In this document: piece by piece, positions 10,180-20,643 of the stretch
Layout of the letters: every line of letters starts with the position of its first letter
How positions within the stretch are numbered: position 1 is the stretch's first letter
Origin: Macrothele yani
Lineage: Eukaryota > Arthropoda > Arachnida > Araneae > Macrothelidae
Reading direction: 5' to 3'
Length of the DNA: 64,000 nt
Assembly (NCBI GenBank): GCA_039090855.1
Contig: CM076990.1
Location: forward strand, 195,491,232 to 195,555,231
Program-made: the position numbers and the translations under genes
The notes under the pieces: generated by a model
What the model saw: only the letters and a program-made list of their open reading frames with translations
Told to the model about the DNA's origin: nothing
The model's database searches: none

Positions 10180-10888
10180 CTGTTATTTTCTAAACATTTT
10201 TTTCCCCACCTGATCCTACTTACTAATCTTCTTTCCTTCTACTTAAAAACACTACTTTTTGTGTATAATTTTGTTTAAACAAACGCAAATCACACTAACT
10301 CACCAAAATAACTAGAAAGAAGTTAAAAACTAAGTTGAAGCATAAACGAACAAAATAAAAGTTGTGGTAAACAAAATCAGCTGTAACCGTTACGGTTAAC
10401 AACTTTAACGTGAAGGTAACTGGCCACACGAATTGCCAATAGGCGTGGCCATTTGTGGGTTAGGTGCATTTGTATTTCTAATGCCTTTAAAGTGTAGCAG
10501 ATGGCTGGTTCAATCGTCAAAGCTGACGTCAGCAGTTCCGCATTCTGACGTCACATCTGCCAGTTAGAGTTAGCAGCATCTCAACATCAAAGTGGGATTT
10601 CAGAGGTGTCATCACAAGCAATTGGATTACAGATGTGAACATGTGATTATGTCAAGATCATGAATATCAGAGTGGCTTTGCAAGTGTTTGTTTTTTATTA
10701 CTTTGCTTTATCTCATTATTCATTTGTTTTTACTAAAGTAGTCTTACATGAAATATTATCTTCAGGGTTGATATATTTGCATCGTAAATTTTTCATTAAC
10801 GATAAATAATCACTAAAAAAAGCCACGCACACAATTTTGGGGCCCCCAAAATGGTGGGGCCCACATGCCCTACGAAAATGAGCCCCTG
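10180..10888. other. 5' non-coding end of the hAT element
   Basis: This is the untranslated leader and terminal region of the hAT. It includes a short inverted repeat with ggccacacg and cgtggcc (about 10422-10450) and the GGGGCC-rich terminus at 10838-10888. No other gene is seen. Confidence 0.6.
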
Positions 10889-10896
10889 GTTAACAT

Positions 10897-11880
10897 AGTG
10901 CTTTGTGTTGTGTTCAGATAAAAAAATTGATGACCCATTTTGAACTGTGTCAATGCTCATGAAACAGAGAGTAGTTATCGAGTTTTTGATGCATGAAAAT
11001 GTGACTCCCACAGGAATCCACTGACAATTATTGACTCTTTATGGTGAAAATACTATGGGCATAAGTACTGTGCTCCATTATGTGAGAAAATCAAGGGATA
11101 GTGGTGGAAATTTGGACCTAAATGGCCTGCCATTGCAACTGAGGATTTGTGCAGGCTAAAAGTAAACAAACTTATTCAAGAAATTTGACAAATTACTTTG
11201 AGAGGAATAGTGGAAATATTACATATTGATTTAACTTATGTCAATGATTACTTGCCAGTGATTACTTGCTCACTACAAAAGTGAAGATTGGGATTTTCTG
11301 TGCAGCATTGTCATTAATAATGCGATTTGGGAGCATCACTATGACCTGGTAATTAAAAATCTGTCACTTGAATGCTGTCAAATTCAAGACTCAATCTTCC
11401 CTTGGAAATGCTTACCATTTTCTGGGACAACAGAAGCATCATTCACTTAGAGCACATGGCCAAAGGTATAAAAATAAGCTCCAAGACAGACTTATGTGAA
11501 CACCCTAAAGAAGTTGAAACAAGTAATCAATCACATTTGTCAAGAAAAAGATTCATGCTCCTTCAACATAGCACCAGACCTCACACCACTTCAGCAGAGA
11601 TAGAGAGCCTGCAATTTGAAGTTTTCCCACACCCTTCCTACAGCCCAGATTTGGCACCCCCTGACTTGTGGTTGTTTTCAGCACTCAAGAAACATCTCAA
11701 AGGAATTCATTTCTCTTGTGATGAAATTCAAGCTTCTGAAAAAGGGTTCTGAGAAGAGCCTGAAGAGTTCTACTGAAAAGTGTTTGAGAAACTTGTTCAG
11801 CACTGTGATGTATCAAATGAGAGGAAGGCTATGTGGAAAAATAAGGTATAAAAACAAATGCATGTTCTGAGCTATATTTT
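10897..11880 (+). pseudogene. Mariner transposase relic (SETMAR/GVQW-like), host of the hAT insertion
   Basis: From the ATG at 10959 the frame reads MKQRVVIEFLMHENVTPTG and then STVLHYVRKSRDSGG, the helix-turn-helix region of mariner transposases. After several stops and frame changes the catalytic half reads IFWDNRSIIHLEHMAKG and then HPSYSPDLAPPDLWLFSALK, with the mariner YSPDLAP-D motif at 11636-11680. Frame breaks occur near 11030, 11180, 11350 and 11750. It is an old, dead copy. The hAT insertion (GTTAACAT duplicated) lies just upstream of the start codon. A related C-terminal fragment lies at 62520-62725. Confidence 0.85.
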
Positions 11881-12568
11881 GTTTTTTGTTTCATTTCAAC
11901 ATCTTGCCTGGGGATAAAGATACAAACATGGAGGCATCACTTTCTGAATACTTTACATATTTCTATTATACTTGAGGCACAAAACAAAGTATCTTGTCAT
12001 TCATACCTCATAGCCAATGGGTAAAAAGATATATCTTGTTCCACTGTAACAGACAAGCTAATATTCCATCTATGGTCCTCATGCTCTTCAGCTGGTAGAC
12101 AGCTGGATTTCATTTCTTGTAATATTAGTGATTTGACTCATACAAAAGGAAAAGTCTGTGGCTACATTTCACCTGACCAATCAGCCAAGTATCCAACTTG
12201 TGGGCATCCATCATTATGGGAATGACATAAAATTTTGAGGAAATTTGTTTGCTATTAAATAGAAAAACTTTTATTAAGTCTTCACAATAAATTTCTAACT
12301 TTTTTTCTAATTTTAATATTTAATCATCATATTTAACACTGATTCATTGTTGTAGTGTTCTGTGTATTTATTCATGTACAGATCTAATTTATGTGTATGT
12401 TATTTTCAGAATTAAAAAAAATATATATGCATTTCCATGTAATGACCACCACCTTAGATTGTATTTTAGCATATATTTTTCTAGTTCAGAGCACCTGATG
12501 CTAATGTAGTACCTGAAATATTTCATTCTTCATCATAGTGCATGACATAATAAATTGTATTTTTTTAG
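11881..12568. other. Intronic AT-rich sequence before the SH2 exon
   Basis: It holds the mariner 3' end and unassigned sequence, then a polypyrimidine-rich acceptor (tttttttag) at 12560-12568 directly before the SH2 exon. No earlier exon of that gene is recognisable. Confidence 0.5.
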
Positions 12569-12798
12569 GAAGCAATCCATTTGCATTCTTGGTTTCATGA
12601 AATTGAACGACAGGAAGCTGAAAAGTTAATCAAGACTCTTGGACAAAGTGGGACTTTTTGGTTCGCCCAAGTAAACGAGCAGGGAAGGAAAATCCATATA
12701 CACTAACTATATTTTATGATGAAAAAGTTTTTCATTTGAATATACGTCAAAGAAGTGATGGTATGTTTGCTCTAGGGAAGGAGAAGAAAAAAGAAAAG
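12569..12798 (+). CDS. SH2-domain adaptor (SLP-76/BLNK-like), exon coding the first two thirds of the SH2 domain
   Basis: The exon follows a TTTTTTTAG acceptor and ends at AAG|GTAAAT. It encodes HSWFHEIERQEAEKLIKTLG, then QSGTF, and in the next frame LVRPSKRAGKENPYTLTIFY and DEKVFHLNIRQRSDGMFALG. These are the SH2 landmarks: the initial W-F, the alpha-A Arg, the FLVR motif whose Arg binds phosphotyrosine, and His in the H-L-N strand. The exon is 230 bp; one more T in the run at 12655-12659 would give 231 bp, keep the frame and join in phase 0 to the exon at 22044. As written, the frame meets TAA soon after. The C-terminal position of the SH2 and the K-rich hinge resemble SLP-76, BLNK and CLNK adaptors of receptor tyrosine-kinase signalling. 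A sequencing error in the T run is as likely as a real mutation. Confidence 0.85.
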
Positions 12799-13257
12799 GT
12801 AAATTTTATTGCTATTATTGTTATTAATGTATAAGACAACCTTATAAGTTGTCTTATGTTATAAACATGCTTTTGATTAAACTATACATAATATCTAAGT
12901 TATTTTACCTGATATTTTCAAAGTATTTCTCACATTGTTTGCTCTGTGAGGCACGTGCTCCCGGCCCCAAGAGGTCTCTTACGTTACGGACCTTTGCTTA
13001 GTTATAAAAAAAAATAAAAAAATTTGCAGAAATAAAACAGTTAGGTTATATATTTTCAGTTCCACATTCATTCACTTGCACAATCAAATGTTTAAAATTT
13101 ACTGTTAATTAAAAGATTTTAGTAGAAAGAGTTATACTCATCGGGTCAGGAGACGTCTCACAAGGGGTTCATTGTTACGTCGAGTGCTTTCTGCGGTACT
13201 TTACCGCCATCTTCGGGCCATTATTTCTGCACAAGGGTTCCTCACGTGTGTGTAGTT

Positions 13258-13980
13258 TTGGTTGGTTAGTTGGTTGATTTTTATGGCCCAAGGGCCACGT
13301 TTGGCCAAAGAGCGCCAGACACAAGACAAACAAACAGTATTAAAAATGTGGTATAAAGCTTAAAATCTGGCTGAGCAAGTAAAACTGAAAAATGAGAATG
13401 ATGGAAGGGCTAAAAAACAATGAAACAAACAGTATTAAAAACATGGTACAATGATTAAAATCTAGCTGATTCAGTAAAACTGAGGAATGAGGATGATGAT
13501 AAGGCTAAAATCTAGATACGTTTAAAATAGTCAATTTCTTTAAAAAATGAGAAAACAGTGACGGTATCGCAGTGGTCACCTAGGAGCCGCTGTCAACAAA
13601 TGAGAATGAAAGAAATGAAAACGTACATCACGAAAACAAACACAGCTACACGGAAGATGAGTGACGGTGAGTCGGCAATTGCACGTCTCACACATCGGCG
13701 CAGTGTCGCCACACAGCATAAAGCGGTGAGTGAAACGACAATGCCCAATGCAGAGACGCGCAGGCACCACTTCCTCTCTACGGTTCCGACGATATGAGGA
13801 TTTCCAGATTCCAAGAAAAGGTTTAATACGATGCAGCTTATTTTCCACCTCTTGGTCCCACAGACCCTTCCACGTTCGCTTAATATGGTCGTGAACAATA
13901 AAGCGGAAATCCCGGTGAAACAGTGGCAAGGGTGTGACGACCAAAGAGGAAGCAGATCTGGACGCCGATAGTTTGGGAGT
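13258..13980 (-). mobile_element. 5'-truncated LINE, C-terminal end and 3' UTR
   Basis: The minus strand (13944-13576) encodes HRDFRFIVHDHIKRTWKGLW and RNRREEVVPARLCIGHCRFT, then THRFMLCGDTAPMCETCNCR. This is the post-RT region with the Cys/His motif found at the end of I- and Jockey-like LINEs (ARLRIGH-type and C-x2-C). It is followed by a 3' UTR ending near ctctttggccaaacg and a tail of short (aacc)-type repeats at 13258-13280. The insertion interrupts the left arm of foldback 2 cleanly, so the LINE is younger than that element. Frame breaks near 13600 make it non-coding today. Confidence 0.8.
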
Positions 13981-14538
13981 TGCATGTCGGGAATCGATGG
14001 GAAGGTTTGCTGCCTGTATGTGTTAGGTGATTTGTTTCCAATGTGTCACCATCTATTGGATGAGTTGGTAGGTATCAGTCGTAAGTATAATTCTATTGTG
14101 TGTCTGTATGTGTTTGGTGATTTGTTTCTAATGTGTCGCCATCTATTGGATGAGTTGGTAGGTATCATTAATAAAAAGATTACATCAACATATATATATA
14201 AAACTGGAACAAAAAAGAAAAAAAAACTGCACTTATCCAACACTGTGTTAAACATAAACAATAATACCCTGATTTTGAAAATATTAAATTACTAACCACC
14301 CACACAAATGAAAAAGAATTAAGAATTTCCAAAAGCGGTATAATTGAACAAAAAAAAGATAAAATATGCAACTTACAAGACCCCACCACACTAGACACAG
14401 CCTGGAAATCACTTATAAAAAAAGAAAAAATCCATTGAAAAAAGGCAAAAAAAAAAAAAAAAACATTACAAAAAATCACACCAATAAACAAAGAACAAAT
14501 ATATATATATATATACCTATTTCTACGAACAAATAATA

Positions 14539-15801
14539 CACTATCTACCAACAAGTAATTGGACACCTGTGATAGCAAAGGAAGACTAAGTTTATTCACC
14601 TTCAATAGTTGGTGGAGCCTCCACGAGCGGCAATAGCAGCTGCGATCCTCCGGGGCATACTCTCAACCAGGCGTTGTACGACGGCTAGCGGTGTTTTCTT
14701 CCACTCGGCTTGGAGAAGACAGGTCAGTTCCTTCACCGATTTCGGATGGTGGGGACACCCCTTAAGTCGATGCTCCAACTCGTCCCAGAGGTGCTCGATA
14801 GGGTTAAGGTCTGGGTTCTGCGCAGGCCAGTCCATTCGATTAACCCCATTGTCACCATACCAAGCCATGGTGGACCTCGCAGCATGACATGTGGCATTGT
14901 CATTCCGAAAGTAACATGGGTCCACCCCGTAAAACTGCTACAATGTAAGAAACGCATGGTCATCCAAAATGGTGCAGTAGGTCTCAGCGTTGACTCTACC
15001 AGGAATTGCGACCAAGGGTCCCGTGCCATACCAGGACACCCCCATAGGGTCCCGTGCCATACCAGGACACCCCCATAGGGTCCCGTGCCATACCAGAACA
15101 CCCCCATAGCATAATTCCACCGCCACCAAACTTCACAGTTGGCACAATACATTCCGGCAGGAGGCATTCTCCAGGCAGATGCCAAACCCAGACCCTGCCA
15201 TCCGAATGGTAGAGGGTGAACCTTGATTCGTCGCTCTAGAGAACCTGTTTCCACTGTTCAACGGTCCACTGTCGACATTCTTTGCACCACATTAGCCGAG
15301 CAGCGCTATTGGACTTGGTGATCAAAGGCTTGTGGACGGAGCACGTCCATGATAACCTAGCAGATGGGCTTCCTTACAGATGGTAGTCATCGAAAGAACA
15401 CTCCCTGATGCCTGTTGAAACTCCTCGCGGATGTGACCTATCGATTTGGTGTGGTTCTTTTGTATTTCTCTGGCCAGCACCCGTCGGTCTCCAACTCCGA
15501 GTTTTGTGGGTATGCCGGGTCGGGGCACATTTCGACAGTCACCTCTCATCTTCTACTTACCAATCACGTAGGCCACTGTCACAACTCACTGGATATTTCA
15601 CGTATGGATCGGCCATTTCTGTGATACCCCACGATTACACCTTTCTCGAAATCAAAGAGCTCCGAACTGCGTGGCATCTTGCATGTGACTGGTTGCGTTG
15701 TTGTTTCCCACACGATAATTAACGGCGGCGGCCGTGACGTGTATCAGGACCGCAGATATTGTCGATTGCAGGTGTGTCCAATTACTTGTTGGTAGATAGT
15801 G
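14539..15801 (-). mobile_element. Tc1-like transposon, family 1 copy 1
   Basis: The termini CACTATCTACCAACAAGTAA are inverted at both ends and flanked by TA duplications (14537-14538 and 15802-15803). The minus-strand transposase is a pseudogene: the C-terminal part (14925-14602) reads MDPCYFRNDNATCHAARSTM and [20 protein letters not shown], and the N-terminal part lies in other frames (15549 onward, ending TSLINTS-type). An internal 31-bp unit is triplicated (15015-15107), which also shifts the frame. The same family recurs nearly intact at 58228-59439. Confidence 0.93.
15015..15107. repeat. 31-bp unit in three tandem copies within the transposase gene
   Basis: AGGGTCCCGTGCCATACCAG plus 11 more bases is repeated three times at 15015, 15046 and 15077 with one mismatch in the third. 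The copy at 58228 has one unit, so this is a local expansion; 62 added bases break the reading frame. Confidence 0.95.
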
Positions 15802-16611
15802 TAATAGCCCAAAAATATTTACACAAAAGAATTATACTTATGATTGATACCTACCAACTCATCCAATAGATGGCGACACATTAGAAACAAATTACCTAAC
15901 ACATACAGGCAGCAAACCTTCCCATCGATTCCCGACATGCGACTTCAAAACTACACACACACGAGGAACCCTTGTGTAGAAATAGTGGCCTGAAGATGGC
16001 GGTAAAGTATCGCAGAAAACGCTCGCCGTAACAATGAACCCCTTGTGAGACGTCTCCTGACCCGATGAGTATAACTCTTTCTACTGAGACCTTTTAATTA
16101 ATAGTAAATTTTAAATGTTTGATTGTGCAAGTGAATGAATGTGGAACTGAAAATATGTAACCTAACTGTTTTATTTCTTCAATTTTTTTTTTTTTTTTAT
16201 TACTAAGCAAAGGTCGGTAACGTAAGGGACCTCTCTGGGCCGGGAGCATGTGCCTCACAGAGCAAACAACGTGAGAAATACTTTGACAATATCAGGTAAA
16301 ATAACTTAGATATTATACACAGTATAATATAAGATTTCTTTTTACATTTGTAAATAATAATTTGCACTTTCCATAAACTTGTGTGGTACTTGAATGTTAA
16401 TTTAATAATTTGACAGATCTGGGATGGATCCAAAAAACTAACTTGAAAAAGATCATAAAAATTAAAATGTAATAAATTTAAGAAAATTAAATTGTGTGTG
16501 TGTATCAAGCATATATCATATGAATAAATTTTATAGGTAAAATCAAACTAGTCGGGATTAAAAACCTGCATCAGAGATTATTACAAAGGAAATGAAAAGA
16601 GAGGTAATATA

Positions 16612-17169
16612 CAGGGTAATTCAAAATGATTGCCTCAATTACAAATGACAATAACATGTTTATGAAAATAGCTGATATTCCTACACAAGAAAGAAGGAAG
16701 TTTAGAATTTTATTGGAACCTACTGCTGTGTTGCTGGAATATGCATGTTCGCCAATTTTTGAACGAAATTCTTCTGAACCGTTGGATTGGTTGTTGTGGA
16801 CAGGACGACAGGGTTTTCTGCAAGTGGCCCCCAGGTCTCCGGACCTTACTCCTTGTGACTTCTTTTTGTGGGGGTAGGTCAAAGATCATGTGTATGTCCC
16901 ACCTTTGCCGAGAACATTGCAAGAACTAAAGATGCACATACAGCTTGCACTGGCATTAGTAACTAGGGACCTTCATAATGTAGGGCATGTAATGGATTAC
17001 CATTTAGATGTTGTCCACATGACCCAGGGGAGTCGCATAGAACATTTGTAAGTTATGGAAAAAAATTCTAAACTTCTTTCTTTATTGTGCAACAATGTTA
17101 TCTCTGTGTCTATGTTCATAAACCAAGTATTGTCATTTGTAATGGCGGCAATCATTTTGAATTACCCTG
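16612..17169. mobile_element. Internally deleted mariner-type element (558 bp)
   Basis: Termini CAGGGTAATTCAAAATGATT and its inverse end the element, with TA on both sides (16610-16611 and 17170-17171). The plus strand keeps the transposase C-terminus: NRWIGCCGQD-like residues, then PRSPDLTPCDFFLWG, a stop, and VKDHVYVPPLPRTLQELKMH. The N-terminal half is deleted. PRSPDLTP-DFFLWG is also found in the longer relative at 60380-62305. Such deletion derivatives behave like miniature elements moved in trans. Confidence 0.88.
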
Positions 17170-17400
17170 TATATAGATCACACAAAGTAAGCTGTATTAA
17201 AATTTAATTCAATAAACTGTCATGGATTTTCCCTGATATTCACATATGCAACTCTTTAAGTGATACATCAACATCTTTTTTTCTTTTCTTATACATGAGG
17301 TGTAGTAATTTTAATTAATTTTTTAAATCTGTTTATTTTGTATTTAGTTGCTTTTCTTATGATAAGACTGATGTAAAATAAGTCACACCAAAAGTAAATA

Positions 17401-19063
17401 TAGTGGAACCTTGGTTATACATTTTTCTAGAGGGTGGACTTTTATCTTACACCTTAAAAATATATAAATGTAAAAAATATATAAATGAAATTTCAAAATG
17501 TTAAATACTATTGTAAAATTTTTAATGCGTACAAAAAGAAAAAGGGTGGCTTGTAATGTTACGTTATGCTGTTTTATAATGTAAGACATACACGCATTGA
17601 TCCTTTTTTGCTCCCTTAAACCTATGTCTATTTTGACTTTGTTTTAATATATTTTTTTCTTAGTTTCATCACAAAAACTAGGTTAAGACTGCACAATTTC
17701 ATATTTTCAATATATGGAAAAACAACCTTTCTTTTGAAATACACTAAAATGCCAATTATCAGGGTCTTAATTATCTGCTGGGTTGTATTAACCACGGTCC
17801 TCTGTAGTACATACAAATTTCATTTTTTATTTGAATTCTCATAAAACAACAGAAATCATCACTGCATATTTTAAATAACATTGCAGTATAATTAAACAAT
17901 GTTGCACCTTCTTTCTACTGTTGTGGTTTCCCATTCTGATGCTAAAGTGTGCTGTCAAGTGTGTTGTGAATTTAATCTAATCTCTTTTGTGTGTTAATCA
18001 TTATGAAAGGATGCTTGTGTGCTCTTCTTGTGTAACCAAATTTATCTAACACTTTAACCCCTAAAATGTTAGTAATAGGAAAAATAGTTGTTTTGTGAGT
18101 GGAAAATAAATTGAAAATTATTAAAAGATGTGGAAAAGATGAAAGTATTTCATCATTTGCAGCCGAATTTGGTATTGGCCACCAAACTAACATTACTTAA
18201 ATTTGGGGAAAGTCAATATCATGTTGATTATATTGAAGTTTTACAAATTCGTGAATATATAAGAAAAATAAAATAAAAAATAATGCTATGAAGAAAACAA
18301 ACAAAAATCACAGACTTTTCTATCTTAACACGTTTTAAGAAGTTCGGTTTTGTATTTACACACTACAGGAATGTTTATTTTATGTTTTTGTAGGAGTTTT
18401 TTTAGGCATTTAACCTAGTAAAATGCAATTTAGATTATCCGTGTTTTTCAGTTATCCAGCTTCTAGCATCTCCCAGTTACCACGGATAATTAACATTTTA
18501 ATGTTCTGAATATGATTTTGTTTTATATTCAATACCCCTATTACACATTCTTTACTTATAAGTATTGCGCTTTCCAAAGCAGTTTGTCCATTAGTTAATT
18601 TAGTGTTAGTGCTAAGTAAAATATTCACTAATTCTTGCTCATTCCAAATTTCTTGAATTCAGAGAAAATAGAAAACTGTGAACATTATTTAGTAAATTTT
18701 TAGTTGCATCATCTATTTCATAACTGCAGAAAAAAATACTGTTGAATTCTCTCAAAGATGTAACACACCAGGTTATGTATAAAAGAATCAAAGAAACGTG
18801 TATTTTTAAAAATCTGAATTTCAGAATTTAACATATAATTGCAAAAAGCATGTAAATGAGTTATGTATAGTTATACAATTGAAAAAGTAATAGAAATAAT
18901 TGAAAAAGTAATATAGTTATACAATTGAAAAAGTAATATAGTTATACAATTGAAAAAGTAATATAGTTATACAATTGAAAAAGTAATAGAAACTATAGTA
19001 AAATATCAGGACTAGCACAGAATTACGTATAAAAGTGAAAAACGCATAGCCAAGGTTCCACTG
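17401..19063 (+). mobile_element. Pogo/Tigger-like element relic
   Basis: Terminal repeats tAGTGGAACCTTGGTTATAC (left) and GCATAGCCAAGGTTCCACTG (right) are inverted and flanked by TA. Near 18100-18190 the plus strand encodes IIKRCGKDESISSFAAEFG followed by IGHQT, the psq/CENP-B helix-turn-helix found at the N-terminus of pogo transposases. Stops follow soon after, and the catalytic domain is not recognisable, so the element is degenerate and internally deleted. A 25-bp minisatellite lies at 18866-18986. Confidence 0.75.
18866..18986. repeat. 25-bp tandem repeat
   Basis: Unit TATAGTTATACAATTGAAAA plus AGTAA occurs at 18866, and three exact times at 18912, 18937 and 18962, with a partial degenerate unit in between. 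Confidence 0.95.
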
Positions 19064-19439
19064 TATGTATCCCTTTTCTGCTATTAGCTGTAACAATTTA
19101 TTTATTTATTTTATTTTATTGACCTGGCATAAGTCCTGTACTGTGATACAAAAGTCACAAAGCCCAAAACTGCATTCATTGTATAGAAAGTTGCAATTAG
19201 AAAACAGTGGTTTTTACTGGAAAGTGGACTTAAAAAAAGATGTATGTACAAAATTATCACAATTTGAAATGAAGGCATTGATATTTCTACTACAGTGGTT
19301 TCTCAAGGGACCAACTAAAATTAATGTATAATTGGAAAAAAGTATAAACAAAACATGGCATATTTCAGTCCCTAGATGGCAGCACAATATTCTGTTGCAA
19401 TATATGGGATAGCTGTTATTGTACTAGATGTAGTTTTTT

Positions 19440-20283
19440 TTTTTTTTTTCCTTTCCATGAACAGAAAGAATCCTTTGTTTCTCCCTCTTCATTTTCACAT
19501 GGATTTTTTCATCTCGTGAAACATGCAACCATCGTCTTGACTCAGTTTGGGCGAAGAGGGGCAGGGTTACTCATAAGTAGAGTGTTTTCAGATCACTGAA
19601 ACTCCAGAGTCTTGCAGATTTTCCAATGGTGAACAGTGTTAATTTTTCACTTCCATCAGAGTTACAGCACAAAAGTTCAGTCAGTCGAGTTTTGCTTTCA
19701 TTACCACCATGACAGTTTCCTTTTTAAAGGCTAATGTTTTTGACAGCAGCATGGCTGCAAATTAAAGAAAAGTCCCATTTCATCATCATTGATAATGTTT
19801 TGCAATCTTTTCCTTTGTTAATGTTTGATAAATTCCGCTTGCATTCATCCACAATATCAGAAGAAACTTCAGCAGATTCACCACCAAGAATTTTTGCAAA
19901 CTATGCTATGCTGAGTTTTGAATTGATGCAGCCATCCAGCTAAAAAAATGGGCTTCACCGTTTACGTCAATTTTTTGTGTGTGTGCCTTTTCAATGAGCA
20001 TTGGTCTGCAACACTGCACTGCTCAAAGAATTGAAGAATAGTGTCCTCGACTTCATCAGACATTCCAGTTTCAAAACTTACTTTTTTTCGATGCTGTTGA
20101 ACATGAAAACATTGCATTGTCCTCAATCTCTTTAAGTTTCTAAATTATTGTCATCAGAGTCAAAACTGGAATTTTAAATTTTGCATCTAAAGCCGTTTTT
20201 GTCAGTGTGTGATTTTCATCAACTTCCTTTAAAATCTTCATTTTGTCTTTTAAAGACAAGGCTTTACAATATCTTGAAGCCAT
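19440..20283 (-). pseudogene. Tigger/pogo transposase relic, second family
   Basis: From a possible start at 20283 the minus strand reads MASRYCKALSLKDKMKILKE and VDENHTLTKTALDAKFKIPV, the N-terminal helix-turn-helix. It continues with EVEDTILQFFEQ (CENP-B DNA-binding region) and, in other frames, IINDDEMGLFF, which resembles the N-x-D-E-T-G-L-F-F catalytic start of Tigger DDE domains. Many stops and shifts break it. The flank CAGTGGTTTCTCAAGG at 19295 could be its terminus, and the opposite end may lie near 21960, beyond a nested Tc1, but these ends match poorly. Confidence 0.75.
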
Positions 20284-20643
20284 GGCTCCAATGCAAAAAA
20301 GTAAATGCAAACTAAGGTCTCAAGGAAATTGTTGAATATGACAATATCAAGTGATAGCAGGTGGCTATTGCAGGTGCCAATTGAACTGACCAATTGTAGC
20401 TCAGAAGGAGCATGTGCATTCTTCAGATTAAGCCATAGAACAAGTGGATGACAGGAAAGAGGAGAGCAAAAGGCAGAGGCGGTGGAGGAGATTAGAAAAG
20501 GGAAAATGGAATACTCTGTGTAGGGGAAAGGTTGGGAAAGGAGTTTGGTAAATGGCATTCACATAGTTTAAATTTCAAATTTAGAGCACCGCAACACCAC
20601 AATTTTTCTTATAAATAAGAAGAAAGTTAATTCAATTAGTATA

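Larger units (their letters stand above)
3704..10888 (-). mobile_element. hAT transposon (ZMYM1-like family), 7.2 kb, with nested Penelope-like insertion
   Basis: Both ends are flanked by the perfect 8-bp direct repeat GTTAACAT (3696-3703 and 10889-10896), the target-duplication length of hAT elements. The left terminus begins CAGAGACTGACTTAG and the right terminus, read inward, begins CAGGGGCTCATTTTC; both continue into a GGGGCC-rich block, giving imperfect terminal inverted repeats. The broken transposase gene lies on the minus strand (10179 down to 4467). A 3.4-kb inverted pair of Penelope-like elements (5192-8610) splits the catalytic region. The element landed in a mariner whose transposase continues from 10897. 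Without the Penelope insert it would be about 3.8 kb, normal for a hAT. Confidence 0.92.
12889..16316. mobile_element. Foldback element 2, 3.4 kb, about 480-560 bp inverted arms
   Basis: The left arm (12889-13257 continued at 13981-14172) is the reverse complement of the right arm (15838-16316). Shared blocks include ataatatctaagttatttta, gtcaggagacgtctcacaag, accgccatcttc and gaatcgatgggaaggtttgc. A LINE end (13258-13980) has split the left arm, and a Tc1 (14539-15801) sits in the centre. Part of the left arm (about 80 bp ending in ggatgagttggtaggtatca) is duplicated in tandem at 14015-14168. The core outside the Tc1 encodes nothing. It lies in the intron of the SH2 gene. Long arms without a transposase fit a foldback-type DNA element. 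Confidence 0.85.

Noticed and set aside
14180..14605. Membrane protein on the minus strand
   Set aside because: The hydrophobic frame comes from AT-rich and poly-T sequence inside the foldback core and a Tc1 end.
14609..15078. Plus-strand ORFs opposite the Tc1 of family 1
   Set aside because: Shadow frames of the transposase; identical shadows occur opposite 58310-58630.
18866..18986. CRISPR array
   Set aside because: 25-bp units are contiguous without unique spacers, so it is a minisatellite.
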